From contig ML976980.1 of NCBI GenBank assembly GCA_010015675.1, forward strand, positions 1,451,959-1,503,389: 51,431 bases of DNA. Reading direction: 5' to 3'. The DNA is from Byssothecium circinans. Lineage: Eukaryota; Ascomycota; Dothideomycetes; Pleosporales; Massarinaceae. Below, piece by piece: positions 12,285 to 20,665 of this stretch; the first letter of the stretch is position 1, and each line of letters begins with the position of its first letter. The notes under the pieces are model-generated. The model did no database searches and was not told the origin of the DNA. It saw nothing but the letters and a program-made list of their open reading frames with translations. A program made the translations under genes and the position numbers.

Positions 12285-13405
12285 TTCCCCCGCTTCCTGG
12301 CACCCGGATGCTCCTACACTTTGTGTAGATGGTGCCACCATCACAAAGTAAGTAATCGAATCAGACCATTGTTATTGTGCAGAATGTACTATTTCGTGTC
12401 TGGGAAGGACTGAGTGGGGATACGAAAGGGGCTCTCCCCACCCATTTTAATGCTACTCAGCTCACATGCTACTCGTCTCCGAACTCTGCCCCACCACGTC
12501 CGCCTCCTCCATTGCTACACCGCTCCACTGTCCGCTTTGCTTGCTCTGCCGCAGAAGTGGCTGTCATATAGCCGCCTGGATAGCGCTGCCGACATGGATT
12601 GAATCATCTGCACATGCTTAGGCTCGTCCCCTATTCAACATCCTGGCCAGATGTGTCCGCTGGACGCCTCCGAAAGCGCCTCAAAATCTGACGTCATGAA
12701 TGTTCTCATGCTTAAGGGCGGCGTGGTTGATCACTTGAATGCAAGGCATCGGAAGACGGTGAAGAAGCCAGCGACAACTGTCCTCTCACCACTGCTGGAA
12801 GACATGGCAGCATGTATCTCGAAGAGACAGAGAAGCCAACAACATCGGGACGGGTCTAATGGTGATTAGGTGTCAACCTTAATTTCGGTAGGTTTGTGCA
12901 CAGCACGGAGTGGGTCGGCACAGGAGCAGTCCCAGCAGCCAGATACCAAAGGTATCACAGTCGGCGACTGTTCATAATCGGATCCTTAGTCTCGTTATTC
13001 CGCCGCAATTTTCTAACGCCCTTCCTGAAGCTTGCCTCTTGTTAGTGTTGAAATGCTAGTCAGGGAAGGCCTCCACACCTTCAGGAACTGATCTCCTCCG
13101 ATTTAACACAGTCGCAAATAATTTAGATTCAAGCAACTTCAAAATGTAGCCTTCGGAAACTTGTATAATCTACTCAGGCGTACCGTTAGATGTGCGGTAA
13201 TACAGCGAAACACGTGAACAGCAGATATTCCAGCACAACACCAGATGAAATCGGGCTCACTCTACAGAGCCCAAGACAACTTCAAGTTCCACAACACTAT
13301 GGCCCCAGCTAGGCAGCGACAACGCACCTCACGAAGAGATCAATCCCATACTTTGCTTCATTTCACTACAACACCCTTCACCACATCCACTCACTTATCT
13401 CCATC

Positions 13406-14026
13406 ATGGCACCGAAAGAAAAGACCCCTGTCAATCCCACCTCCTACCGCAAAACAATCATGCTCTGCGGAGTCATGACACTCATGTTCGTCAATTACCT
13501 CCTCGACTCCCAGCCGCACCACGTCGCGTATCGAGAAGCCCAGCTCGCCCAGGAGACCCAACAAACCCAAGGCTTCGTCGAAGAACTCTCGGACGATGAT
13601 CCTCTAGAACGATCAGACCACGAGCCCTCTAAATCCCACTCCGAGTGCCCGGATCGATCGAGGGATTCCACTCCTTCCCGCCAATGCCAATACCACCGCC
13701 CGCACTTTCCCACCCGACAGGAACCGAAAACGAAATGGCCGTATCCGAAACACAGAGATAGGTTTTACGATGTCGAGATGCGGACTTTGCAGTCGGAGTA
13801 TGAGAGGAGGGCGAGGGATAGAGGACCGGTTGGGAGGAAAGAGGCGAATGATGCGTGGGTGAGGATGAGGGCGGCTTCAACAAGGCCTTCTGCGAGGATG
13901 GGATGGGATGGGAATGGGTATGCGAAGAGGAGGAGGGTTCGTTGGGGGGATATTGAAGTGTTTACTATGATGGATGAGCTTGCTTGTGGCCGTGGTAGGC
14001 ACGATGGCACTGGTGCGTTGATGTAG
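13406..14026 (+). CDS. Small single-pass membrane protein, unrecognised (206 aa)
   Basis: One uninterrupted frame, with ATG at 13406 preceded by a CA-rich leader ending CCATC. The N-terminus is a short basic segment, then a hydrophobic stretch at about residues 17-34 (IMLCGVMTLMFVNYLL) that should anchor it in a membrane. A charged, Gln/Glu/Asp/Arg-rich tail of about 170 residues follows, with KHRDRFYDVEMRTLQSEYERR in its middle. This layout resembles small mitochondrial or ER-membrane proteins of fungi, but I recognise no family. The strongest reason to believe it is the clean start with a transmembrane helix directly after it. Codon bias is mixed. Confidence 0.55.
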   Translation: MAPKEKTPVNPTSYRKTIMLCGVMTLMFVNYLLDSQPHHVAYREAQLAQETQQTQGFVEELSDDDPLERSDHEPSKSHSECPDRSRDSTPSRQCQYHRPHFPTRQEPKTKWPYPKHRDRFYDVEMRTLQSEYERRARDRGPVGRKEANDAWVRMRAASTRPSARMGWDGNGYAKRRRVRWGDIEVFTMMDELACGRGRHDGTGALM

Positions 14027-14381
14027 GTCGAGACATTGTACAGAAGTGTTAAGGCACGCTGCTAACGATAATATAAAGCAACCACCACATATGAATAACG
14101 AATCAATACATACTATCTTCTTCTCACTTTTACGCTTAAAACCCCAAGTCGCCTCGCCAGTTTCTGGCCATACGCCCACGCAGCACCCCACGCAGCCACA
14201 CTCCCCAACCCAACAAGTAACCCCGTATTACCAACATACGTCTCTTCTCTCACTCTCCCAACCCTACTCGCCTCCTTCCCATCCCCAAATACAACCTTAC
14301 TCGCGCCCTCCCCTTTGCTCCAGCACCACCCTCTCGCCCACAACCTCAAAGTCCTCCCACACGCCTCCTAATCAACATTAC

Positions 14382-15360
14382 TCAGTTTTCAGCGGGTACA
14401 AGGATTCCACGGTGTGGAAGCCGGTGGCCGGGGTGAATGAGGAGGTCGTGTTCGTGGACCTTGGTGCCGCCGTTGCCGTCGTCGACTTCGACCCCGTTCT
14501 CCATCCACCACTCGGACAATCTTGTTCGTTTCCAGGGTCGTTTTTGGATCCGAGATGGCGGGTAGTAGTCACCACTGTTGATGACGCGTTTACACCCCAG
14601 CGCGTAATTTGGGAGGAATTTCTCTCCCATAGATCGGAGCGGTTGGGGATCTGTTGCTTCATCGTCATCTCGTAGGGTGCGTTGGAAGATGGGAGAGGAG
14701 GAGGTTGCAGTTACGGATAAGGATATGGATGGGAGAAAGGGAAGGGGGGAACTCACATTTACGAATAACCCCAATCCTCCTCCCCTCACTATTATAACTC
14801 CAATCCCACCGCGCCGAACGCATAACCTTCCCCCAAAATTTCTCTAACTCCTCAATATCAGGATACCGCGACTGATTCAACTGCCCAACCGCACTGACGA
14901 GGGAATCGCATTCGATGGTGTACTCTGGAGTGAACTCGGCGTCCTTGCCGCCTGTAACTTTGACATCAACCTTTCAACGACAGGAAGCATCGTCCCATGT
15001 CGCAGATTCTACTGATGTGTTGAAGCGGATGTATTTGTAGAGATGGTATTTGTGCGCGATGCTGCGGAGGCAGTCGAGGATTTCTTCCTGCCCGGGTATT
15101 CGCGTGTCCAGTCGGGTTTTTGCTCGAAAGGAGTAGGAGTAGAGCATGCTCCATACTGGAGAGTTGGGTTAGTGTTCACTTGGTGTGGTGGCTTTGAAGG
15201 GGAATGGTTGGGATATACCATCGCAGCAGCACTCGGGGTACTTGTTATCACTGGAGATATTGTTAATTATTCTCTAAGGTATTGGGAGGAGAGATATATA
15301 CTTTCACGTCCCACCAATCCCCGAGCTCTTCTCCAGAATGATGAAGTTGTGGCATTGGTT
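14382..15360 (-). pseudogene. Broken Baeyer-Villiger / FAD-containing monooxygenase (cyclohexanone monooxygenase-like)
   Basis: Reading right to left, pieces of a flavin monooxygenase appear in family order but in different frames. First comes NFIILEKSSGIGGT followed by TGA (15304-15306) where Trp is expected, then DNKYPECCCD. After an intron-like gap come KPDWTREYPG, HKYHLYKYIRFN and ESATWDDASCR with a second TGA (14974-14976), again for Trp. LVSAVGQLNQSRYPDI and VMRSARWDW follow, then GCKRVI near 14600 and TGFHTVESLYPLK near 14390. An extra base interrupts SYSF/EQKPDW and one base is missing in YPGQEE. The second GxGxxG region (VIGNG) is mutated to VIRK. The segment normally between it and GCKRVI is mostly deleted, and no full N-terminal FAD motif or C-terminus remains. 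It cannot make an active enzyme. Confidence 0.85.
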
Positions 15361-15798
15361 GCCTGGTGAGTCTAGTTTCGCGACTTGGGTTGTAACGTGA
15401 TCGCTGTGGTTGAACGCAGTTTCCCATACGAGATCGGATGGGATGGGTTGCGGAAGCCGGGAATCTCGACATGACCGAGGCGTTCGCGCAGTAAAATACT
15501 AAATACTATCTTTTTTCTGGTACTTTGTCATGTTCCTCGTGTGTTACAAGATACCATTGGTCTGCGAGCAAGAAGCTAGTGATTGTGGTGCCTTGAAGTA
15601 GCGGCTTATGCTGCAGGTGTTCCGAGGGGCGGAGGCCGACCCCACCTCTCTGGGAGACGTGTTGCGTCCCACATCTGGTACGACAGTCATGAAAAAATCC
15701 CGCGGTCGCGTGAGAGCTCGCCTAATGCGTTTGAAAGCGCACTTAGGAACTGTTATATATATTATTTATTCCAAAATTCTCCCATAATTCAATAACCA
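15361..15798. other. Gap between the monooxygenase remnant and the tRNA gene
   Basis: May contain the lost N-terminal part of the pseudogene (15361-15470), but I cannot recognise it. The region just before the tRNA is AT-rich (15745-15795), common upstream of Pol III genes. Confidence 0.4.
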
Positions 15799-15805
15799 GC
15801 CCGGT

Positions 15806-15817
15806 TAGCTCAATCGG
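15806..15817 (+). promoter_or_regulatory. Pol III A box of the tRNA-Lys gene
   Basis: TAGCTCAATCGG follows the TRGCNNARNNGG consensus and overlaps the D arm. Confidence 0.8.
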
Positions 15818-15835
15818 TAGAGCGTGAGACTCTTA

Positions 15836-15866
15836 GGTTTCACTTTCTCAGAAAGCGATTGTCGGT
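15836..15866 (+). other. Canonical tRNA intron, 31 nt, between positions 37 and 38
   Basis: It lies one base 3' of the anticodon, the site cut by the tRNA splicing endonuclease in eukaryotes. Within it CTTTC and GAAAG can form a small hairpin. It has no GT...AG ends, unlike the second insertion. Confidence 0.85.
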
Positions 15867-15881
15867 ATCTCAAGGTTGCGG

Positions 15882-15933
15882 GTTAGTCTCATCGATCTTA
15901 AAATTCAAAAAATTCGTCTAACAGTCGTTACAG
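15882..15933 (+). other. 52-nt spliceosomal-intron-like insertion in the tRNA T arm
   Basis: The sequence begins GTTAGT and ends TTACAG, with CTAAC at 15918-15922, 11 nt before the end. It is AT-rich in the middle (TTAAAATTCAAAAAATTCG). Its length and branch-site spacing match protein-gene introns in this same window; for example, the SRP72 intron ends CTAACAGAAGCAG. Excision between G15881 and G15934 restores the T stem and TTCGACC loop exactly. A GGTT direct repeat (15881-15884 and 15933-15936) flanks it, so the boundaries can slide by up to 4 nt without changing the mature tRNA. I infer splicing; the sequence alone does not show it. Confidence 0.75.
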
Positions 15934-15943
15934 GTTCGACCCC
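15933..15943 (+). promoter_or_regulatory. Pol III B box, completed by the last base of the insertion
   Basis: GGTTCGACCCC matches the GGTTCGANNCC consensus. Its first G (15933) belongs to the insertion, so a full B box survives downstream of it. The A-to-B distance becomes about 125 bp, within what TFIIIC tolerates. Confidence 0.75.
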
Positions 15944-15963
15944 CGCATCGGGCTTGAAGTAAA

Positions 15964-15969
15964 TTTTTT
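15964..15969 (+). terminator. Pol III terminator, T6
   Basis: Six T residues begin 10 nt after the tRNA 3' end, as expected for a tRNA transcript. Confidence 0.75.
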
Positions 15970-16136
15970 GTTCTTTTGTTCTCCTCCTCTGCATGCCGCC
16001 TTTCCTTTCCTTTTTCCTTTTACTCCTTTTTAATTTGGAGTGGAAGAGACAGCTAAAAAAGGCTAGACGTAGTTACGTAGTGCATAGAAATATTGTCTCA
16101 TCACAGACTTTGAATAACTAAATAGTGTACTTGGGT

Positions 16137-17420
16137 TTAGTCATAACAGTTTGGTTGTAAATTCATATGTATTCCATCCCACCATCGACTCAAATCAGCT
16201 GGCTTGCCTAGCGCATACACGGGGTCGTTCTCGGGCTGATAGCGAAACGCCGCCTCTGCGGCAAGCCATTTCTCTGATCTCTCCGACGTGTACTCGCCCC
16301 ATTCTTCGCTAATTTCGAAAATCATCTCCCGCTGTTCTTTGGCCAATCGTTCCAGCCTCTTCTCATTCTCGGAAAACAAATCCTTGAGGGGTTCCGGCGC
16401 AGAGTAATGATGTCCAGTGCGAATTATATGCATCGTATATTCTTCTGGTTGCTCAAAACAAGCATTGCAGTCCGGGTCAGAGCAATAAAGGTGTATTTTT
16501 CGTCCGTAAAAATGGTGTCTTTCAATAGCCATGATAGCCAACACGTCAGCGGCGTCTTGCTGACGGCGAACGCTTGAGAATTTATGGACGAAGTTTTGGT
16601 ATGCTCCTACGGGCCCATAGAACACCTTCGGCGGCAACAAGATCCTCGGCTGAAACTGGGTCGGACATTCCTCCCATTCGTGCACCTGTTGCCAAAGAGT
16701 CCTCCCTAGTCGGGATTCATGGCGGAGACCATTGTCTTCTTTGACCTGCGATAGAAAAGACAGAGAAACGCTGATGTTGGGAGGACACATCTGAGCTACT
16801 TTCTTGTGCATAATCGGTGGGAACTTGTCGACTTCTTGTTGCTGGTCTTCGCTCAGCATAACGTGGGTCGTGTTTGGAAATAGGTGCTGCAGCCTTCGCC
16901 AAAAATCATGTATGTGTTCGTTCATTCCCCCAGCTGATTCAGCCACAGCTTTCTCGCCATAAAAATCGTAGAGGTCCCACGTGTCGACGACTTCGGCATC
17001 CATCCAGGTCCTGTGCGACATGGGATGGAAATGAATGTCAAGCCGCTGCACGTAGGCCAAGAACGTCATATCGTGAAGCGCATCGCCAGGGTAACCTCCC
17101 TCCAAAAGCCATTTTGCGTCAACGCAATACCACACCTCTGGGTCGGAAAAAAGGAGCTTTTTAGCTTCGGTGCGCAGGAAGGACGATGTTTGCATGAGCT
17201 GGGAGAGCGTTGGACTGTCGCAGGACTGAAGGACACGCAGTTGTAGTTCAACTGGTAGGTTGGAGAACTGGGGAAAGGCTGCGTCCGGTGAGCACGTTGA
17301 CTCCGACGGACGGATGTAGCGTGCGAAAGGGATGCGGAGTTCTCCGTTCGTGGTAGCATGGAGGTCGAAGTTGAGTGGCCTTTGCCAGAAGCCCTTGGGG
17401 ATTGCACGGTACCAGGTCAT
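16137..17420 (-). CDS. F-box-like protein (427 aa), substrate unknown
   Basis: A single intronless frame. Residues about 46-90 (FSNLPVELQLRVLQSCD... LMQTSSFLRTEAKKLLFSD) look like an F-box: the LPxEL core, then the helical LMQTSSFLR segment and the hydrophobic end. Such proteins usually hook substrates to an SCF ubiquitin ligase through Skp1. The rest, with HFYGRKIHLYCSDPDCNACF near residue 310, has a Cys cluster that may bind metal, and a charged helix near residue 350 (ENEKRLERLAKEQREMIFEI). This general plan is common in lineage-expanded fungal F-box families. The gene lies beside the tRNA on the opposite strand, and their 3' ends converge. Start chosen at 17420, the first ATG of the frame. 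Confidence 0.78.
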   Translation of the reverse strand: MTWYRAIPKGFWQRPLNFDLHATTNGELRIPFARYIRPSESTCSPDAAFPQFSNLPVELQLRVLQSCDSPTLSQLMQTSSFLRTEAKKLLFSDPEVWYCVDAKWLLEGGYPGDALHDMTFLAYVQRLDIHFHPMSHRTWMDAEVVDTWDLYDFYGEKAVAESAGGMNEHIHDFWRRLQHLFPNTTHVMLSEDQQQEVDKFPPIMHKKVAQMCPPNISVSLSFLSQVKEDNGLRHESRLGRTLWQQVHEWEECPTQFQPRILLPPKVFYGPVGAYQNFVHKFSSVRRQQDAADVLAIMAIERHHFYGRKIHLYCSDPDCNACFEQPEEYTMHIIRTGHHYSAPEPLKDLFSENEKRLERLAKEQREMIFEISEEWGEYTSERSEKWLAAEAAFRYQPENDPVYALGKPADLSRWWDGIHMNLQPNCYD

Positions 17421-17794
17421 GGCCGTTTGAGTGGATTGAGGATGAGAGGGAAGGGCTTGATTGAATGGGTGGACGAGTGTTATGATGTTGTTGTTAGGTG
17501 GGGTCTCTGATGTTCTGCTCCGCCACAGTTGTGCATACCATGGTATTCATCTCGCGCACAGAGCATTTCCTTCGACCATCATCAACCTCGAAACCTATTC
17601 TGAATGAGCGTACAATAAGATGGAAGATCTTAGTAAGTTAGCAGTAGTAACATTGAGCCAAAATCTATCTATAAATCAAATAATAAGATACCTTAAAGTC
17701 GAATGAAACAAGAAAAGCACGACTAAAGCCCCTCAACAAACAATCAAAGCCTCCAAACAAATGACCAATAACAGACCTAGCGATTACACTCACC
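17421..17794. other. Promoter of the F-box gene and AT-rich spacer
   Basis: The left part should hold the minus-strand F-box promoter. From 17640 it becomes AT-rich. No other feature is seen. Confidence 0.35.
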
Positions 17795-18251
17795 CTAAGA
17801 CATAACATCCAACGATGACATAGTAGACTGGCAATTCGGTTTAATCTTAGCATCCACACCCGGCCCATCAACTTCTCCATCGTACCAGAAACAATTCACC
17901 GCAATATACAATCGCCTGGGAAGATAGCAGCGTGCCCCCCCCCAGTACCTCCTGATTCAGTTCTTCATAGTAGCACGCTGACGCATCTTCAGCATAATAC
18001 TTAGACCCTTGGACCTTTTTCACAGTCTTATCTTTCATTTTGATAGTTTTAGCTGCGGCTGTCCGTTCTTTTATCTTGGACCATAGCCTCGGCGCACTCC
18101 TTGGAGCTACTTCTGCGAGCTGCCTAATATCTGCCTTCTCGTTGTCCCAGCCAGGAACGTCAAGCTTCTGGGAAATACTTGCATACGATTGATCGAGACT
18201 ATCTATGTCGCTGAGAAGATAGGGCAGTTCTTGTTCATTTTACTTGTATCC
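17795..18251 (-). pseudogene. ORF fragment split at a 9-base C run, no start codon
   Basis: Reading right to left from 18251, a frame gives EQELPYLLSDIDSLDQSYAS, a charged Lys-rich segment, and YYAEDASACYYEELNQEVL. At the nine C residues 17935-17943 it runs into a short tail, while the +1 frame continues sensibly (LYIAVNCFWYDGEVDGPG, then KIKPNCQSTMSSLDVMS and a TAG at 17795-17797). Eight bases instead of nine would join both halves into one protein of about 150 aa. An in-frame TAA directly precedes the fragment and no ATG begins it, so the 5' part is missing or in an unseen exon. Family not recognised. The homopolymer may also be a sequencing error. Confidence 0.45.
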
Positions 18252-18742
18252 GAGCAAGCATGGAGCATCGACGGGCGGATGTAAACGGGTTATACGATGT
18301 CGGAAGCAGGAATTAAACAACTGCGTATTCCGACTTCCAGGATTGGCATGAGGGTCGGAACGGATGCAGCACTGCCACCGTGCCGTGCCGGCCGACCAAT
18401 CTAAACGCGCCCCATCAGGTCATTGTATCCGGCTCCAAAACTAAACGTCACCGCCAAATCTTACAAATTCTCATCAGACTCGCAATCAGGCACTTCTTGG
18501 CAGATTAACCTTGCACGAGCTTGTTCGCACTTCCTTGTTTGAGCAGAATTTTAGTCAGCGGCCTATTGAGGTTATGACTGTTGAGCATTTAGATCACGTA
18601 TGTGTGCTTACCATTGTTCAGGGGACTTTTGAGCACGAACCTTAAAATGTAGCATAAAAGAGCGGGCATGGAAACTCAAGTTCAATCTGTAGAAGTCGCT
18701 CAACATCGAATACTTCAGTCTTCTTCAGTACACTTTTTCAAA
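18252..18742. other. Intergenic region upstream of the HD-domain gene
   Basis: Contains the promoter of the cyanamide hydratase-like gene, with CATAAAAG at 18653-18660 as a possible weak TATA element about 85 bp before the ATG. An alternative in-frame ATG at 18668 would add 25 residues. Confidence 0.4.
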
Positions 18743-19583
18743 ATGGTCGCAATACTGCCCTACATGACCCGCTTGATCGCGGGTGTTGCCATTCCCGACA
18801 CTCCAACGATCAATGCCTCCATTGCGCTCGCGCAAGAAAACCTTCCAACGAACGGCTTCAACCACGTCATGCGAGCTTGGCTGAATGGCCAAGCTCTCAT
18901 CAACCATCTGCCGTCCGCGAACCGTTCGACGATTGATGATGAGGCCTTTGGCGTTGCTACTATTCTTCACGACCTTGGATGGTACGTCCTTATTTGTCTC
19001 GCATCCAGTACATGCTGACGAGTACAGGGCATTTAACACCAGCTTCGTGTCCACCGACAAATGTTTCGAAGTCGATGGTGCAGAGGGTGCGAGAAAATTT
19101 ATTCGCGAAGTTGGTGGAAGCCGGTGGGATAAGCACCGACTACAGCTCGTCTGGGACGCCGTTGCTCTGCACACCAACCCAGACATCGCGAGGTTCAAAC
19201 AGCCTGAAGTGGCATATACGAGTGCAGGGACGTTCACAGAAATCGTAGGCCCAGAGGTTGCAAAGGGAATATTTGTATGACCTCTCCTCTCCTCTCCTTT
19301 TCCACTCTTACTTCCATTCATGATCACTCTGTTGGATCTAACCAATGATCAGGGCGATACCATTACTGTTAACCAGTCAGAATGGGAGGCTATTCTGGAA
19401 GCTTACCCGAGGACAAATTTCCGAGATTACTTCGTCGATACTTTAGCCACACTTTGTCGGATTAAGCCGCAAACGACGTATGACAACTTTTTATCTGGTT
19501 TCGGGGAGGATTACGTCGAAGGCTATAACACTACCGGGAAACGAACAGTTGACATCGTTGTGCCAGTGATACGTGATCATTGA
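18743..19583 (+). CDS. Cyanamide hydratase-like HD-domain protein
   Basis: Three exons, 18743-18981, 19028-19274 and 19353-19583, with GT-AG introns of 46 and 78 nt, give 238 aa. This is close to the usual 230-250 aa of fungal cyanamide hydratase family members. HD-domain metal ligands are visible: FNHVMRAW (His41) and ILHDLGW (His76-Asp77), with the downstream AVALHTNPDIARF motif after the first intron. Founding members hydrate cyanamide to urea using zinc. Most homologues have no proven substrate, so nitrile or cyanamide detoxification is only a family-level inference. The ATG at 18743 has a good context (AAAATGG). The gene is intact although both neighbours are damaged ORFs. Confidence 0.87.
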
Positions 19584-19786
19584 GAAGTATGTATAATATG
19601 TTGCACTCCATTCCCTTGGATGCGGGCTTACCATGGTACTAGGAACAGGTGGAAGATGTCCTAGGAAACGTGCGGAATAGAATGAACAACATCGAATTGG
19701 GGCTCTCAGGGGGATATCACATGAGCTAAAGTATTTATGGATTACAACTGTTGTCTATCGTCCGCAGGCGCTACTATTGTACGCAA

Positions 19787-20665
19787 TTAGTGCATCAGAA
19801 AATATACGGCAATATAACCTAGTGTATATTGATCTTTTTTTGTTGAAACAGGTGACAAATCAATAGACCCTTCACCATTGTTCCCCATAAATGTAGGTGC
19901 CATGTTACATTCCGGCCCATCAATTATCTCCACTAATCTCCCAAACACAAGATCAGGCTCCTCTAAATGTGCTAAATCCTCCAAGATAGACATGAGATAG
20001 TTTGATGGTTTTCTTGGAAGAATCGGTTTTTGCGTGTACCCAGCGAAGATGGTCCCGTACCGGGCCCAAGTGTATTTACTGTCAGACAAATAAGATACTA
20101 TTCTTCCCCTGCGTTCCTTGCTAAAAGCCCTTCCACATAGCAGTCAAGGACAAGTAAGCCATCTGAAGTAAGGGTCGGAATGCCAATTGCGGGACTGTAG
20201 CCAATCCGGGTGTTCGATCGTCGTTATATTTGCTAGTTGGAATTTGTTTGAAACATTTCCAATCGTAACAGGTACTTACCGCAGCTGCGTGAAAGGAAAA
20301 GCTCTCATATCCATAAGACCACGTGTTGGACCCTGCAACCCTTTCTTTATGCCTGTGAGGTAATACAACGTTTGAAGATCTTTCTCATCGATAGAAGAGG
20401 ATTCTGTCCGAGGCCAAGACGTTGGATCATATCGCGCATTGACATGACGATAGATCGTATCGTGCATTGACGTGATAATGACAGCTTCCCGTGCGACCTT
20501 GCAGCCGGCCCGTGTGTTGTTTTTAGATGCATGGCTGAAGACCAACAGGTCGGTGTTAGGCATGAAGGTTGCATGGTGTGATTGGATTTTGATGAAAACT
20601 CCAGCTGCCTCATATAAGATGATGATTGTATGGGATCTGCTATAATTAATCGAGGAAGGAAGATG
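19787..20665 (-). pseudogene. Damaged or mis-framed two-exon ORF, family not recognised
   Basis: Reading right to left, a frame open from about 20665 gives ILYEAAGVFIKIQSHHATF before its first ATG (20563), then continues MPNTDLLVFSHASKNNTRAG to MDMRAFPFTQLR. A GTAAGT donor follows and a CTACAG acceptor restores frame into AIGIPTLTSDGLLVLDCYVE, which meets TAG after NAGEE. A second frame then carries on (SDSKYTWARYGTIFAGYT ... YTLGYIAVYFLMH) to 19787. Protein-like sequence before the first ATG and a frame break in the middle both suggest a decayed gene. Alternatively it is a shorter functional protein of about 130 residues ending at NAGEE. I recognise no domain. Confidence 0.42.

Larger units (their letters stand above)
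11643..13405. other. 1.76-kb intergenic region with two short tandem repeats
   Basis: Separates the divergent 607-aa gene (-) and the small membrane-protein gene (+), so it holds both promoters. Frames of 60-160 codons occur in 11818-12413 on both strands, but they overlap and show no known motif. The frame at 12651-12869 is also unsupported. Confidence 0.4.
15799..15954 (+). tRNA. tRNA-Lys (anticodon CTT) with a canonical intron and an extra T-arm insertion
   Basis: Exonic parts are 15799-15835, 15867-15881 and 15934-15954, total 73 nt. The acceptor stem GCCCGGT pairs with ATCGGGC (one G-U pair). The D stem is GCTC/GAGC. The anticodon stem TGAGA/TCTCA encloses loop C-T-CTT-A-A with anticodon at 15832-15834. 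The T stem GCGGG/CCCGC forms only if 52 nt are removed, and it then has the standard loop TTCGACC. All four stems are fully paired, which argues against simple decay. The first insertion (31 nt after position 37) is where nuclear tRNA introns sit. The second is described separately. Without splicing of the T-arm insertion the tRNA would lack its T arm. The discriminator base is T15954, and a T6 run follows. Confidence 0.88.

Noticed and set aside
11818..12413. Several overlapping frames of 80-160 codons on both strands
   Set aside because: Driven partly by the GATG microsatellite; they mutually exclude one another and have no motif.
14046..14675. 209-codon plus-strand frame
   Set aside because: It is antisense to the monooxygenase remnant and has a low-complexity Pro/Thr/Ser/Gln composition.
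14382..15360. Repeat-induced point mutation as the cause of the monooxygenase stops
   Set aside because: Both TGG-to-TGA changes have G followed by A, so the opposite-strand C is followed by C, not by A as in typical RIP; frameshifts and a deletion also do not fit.
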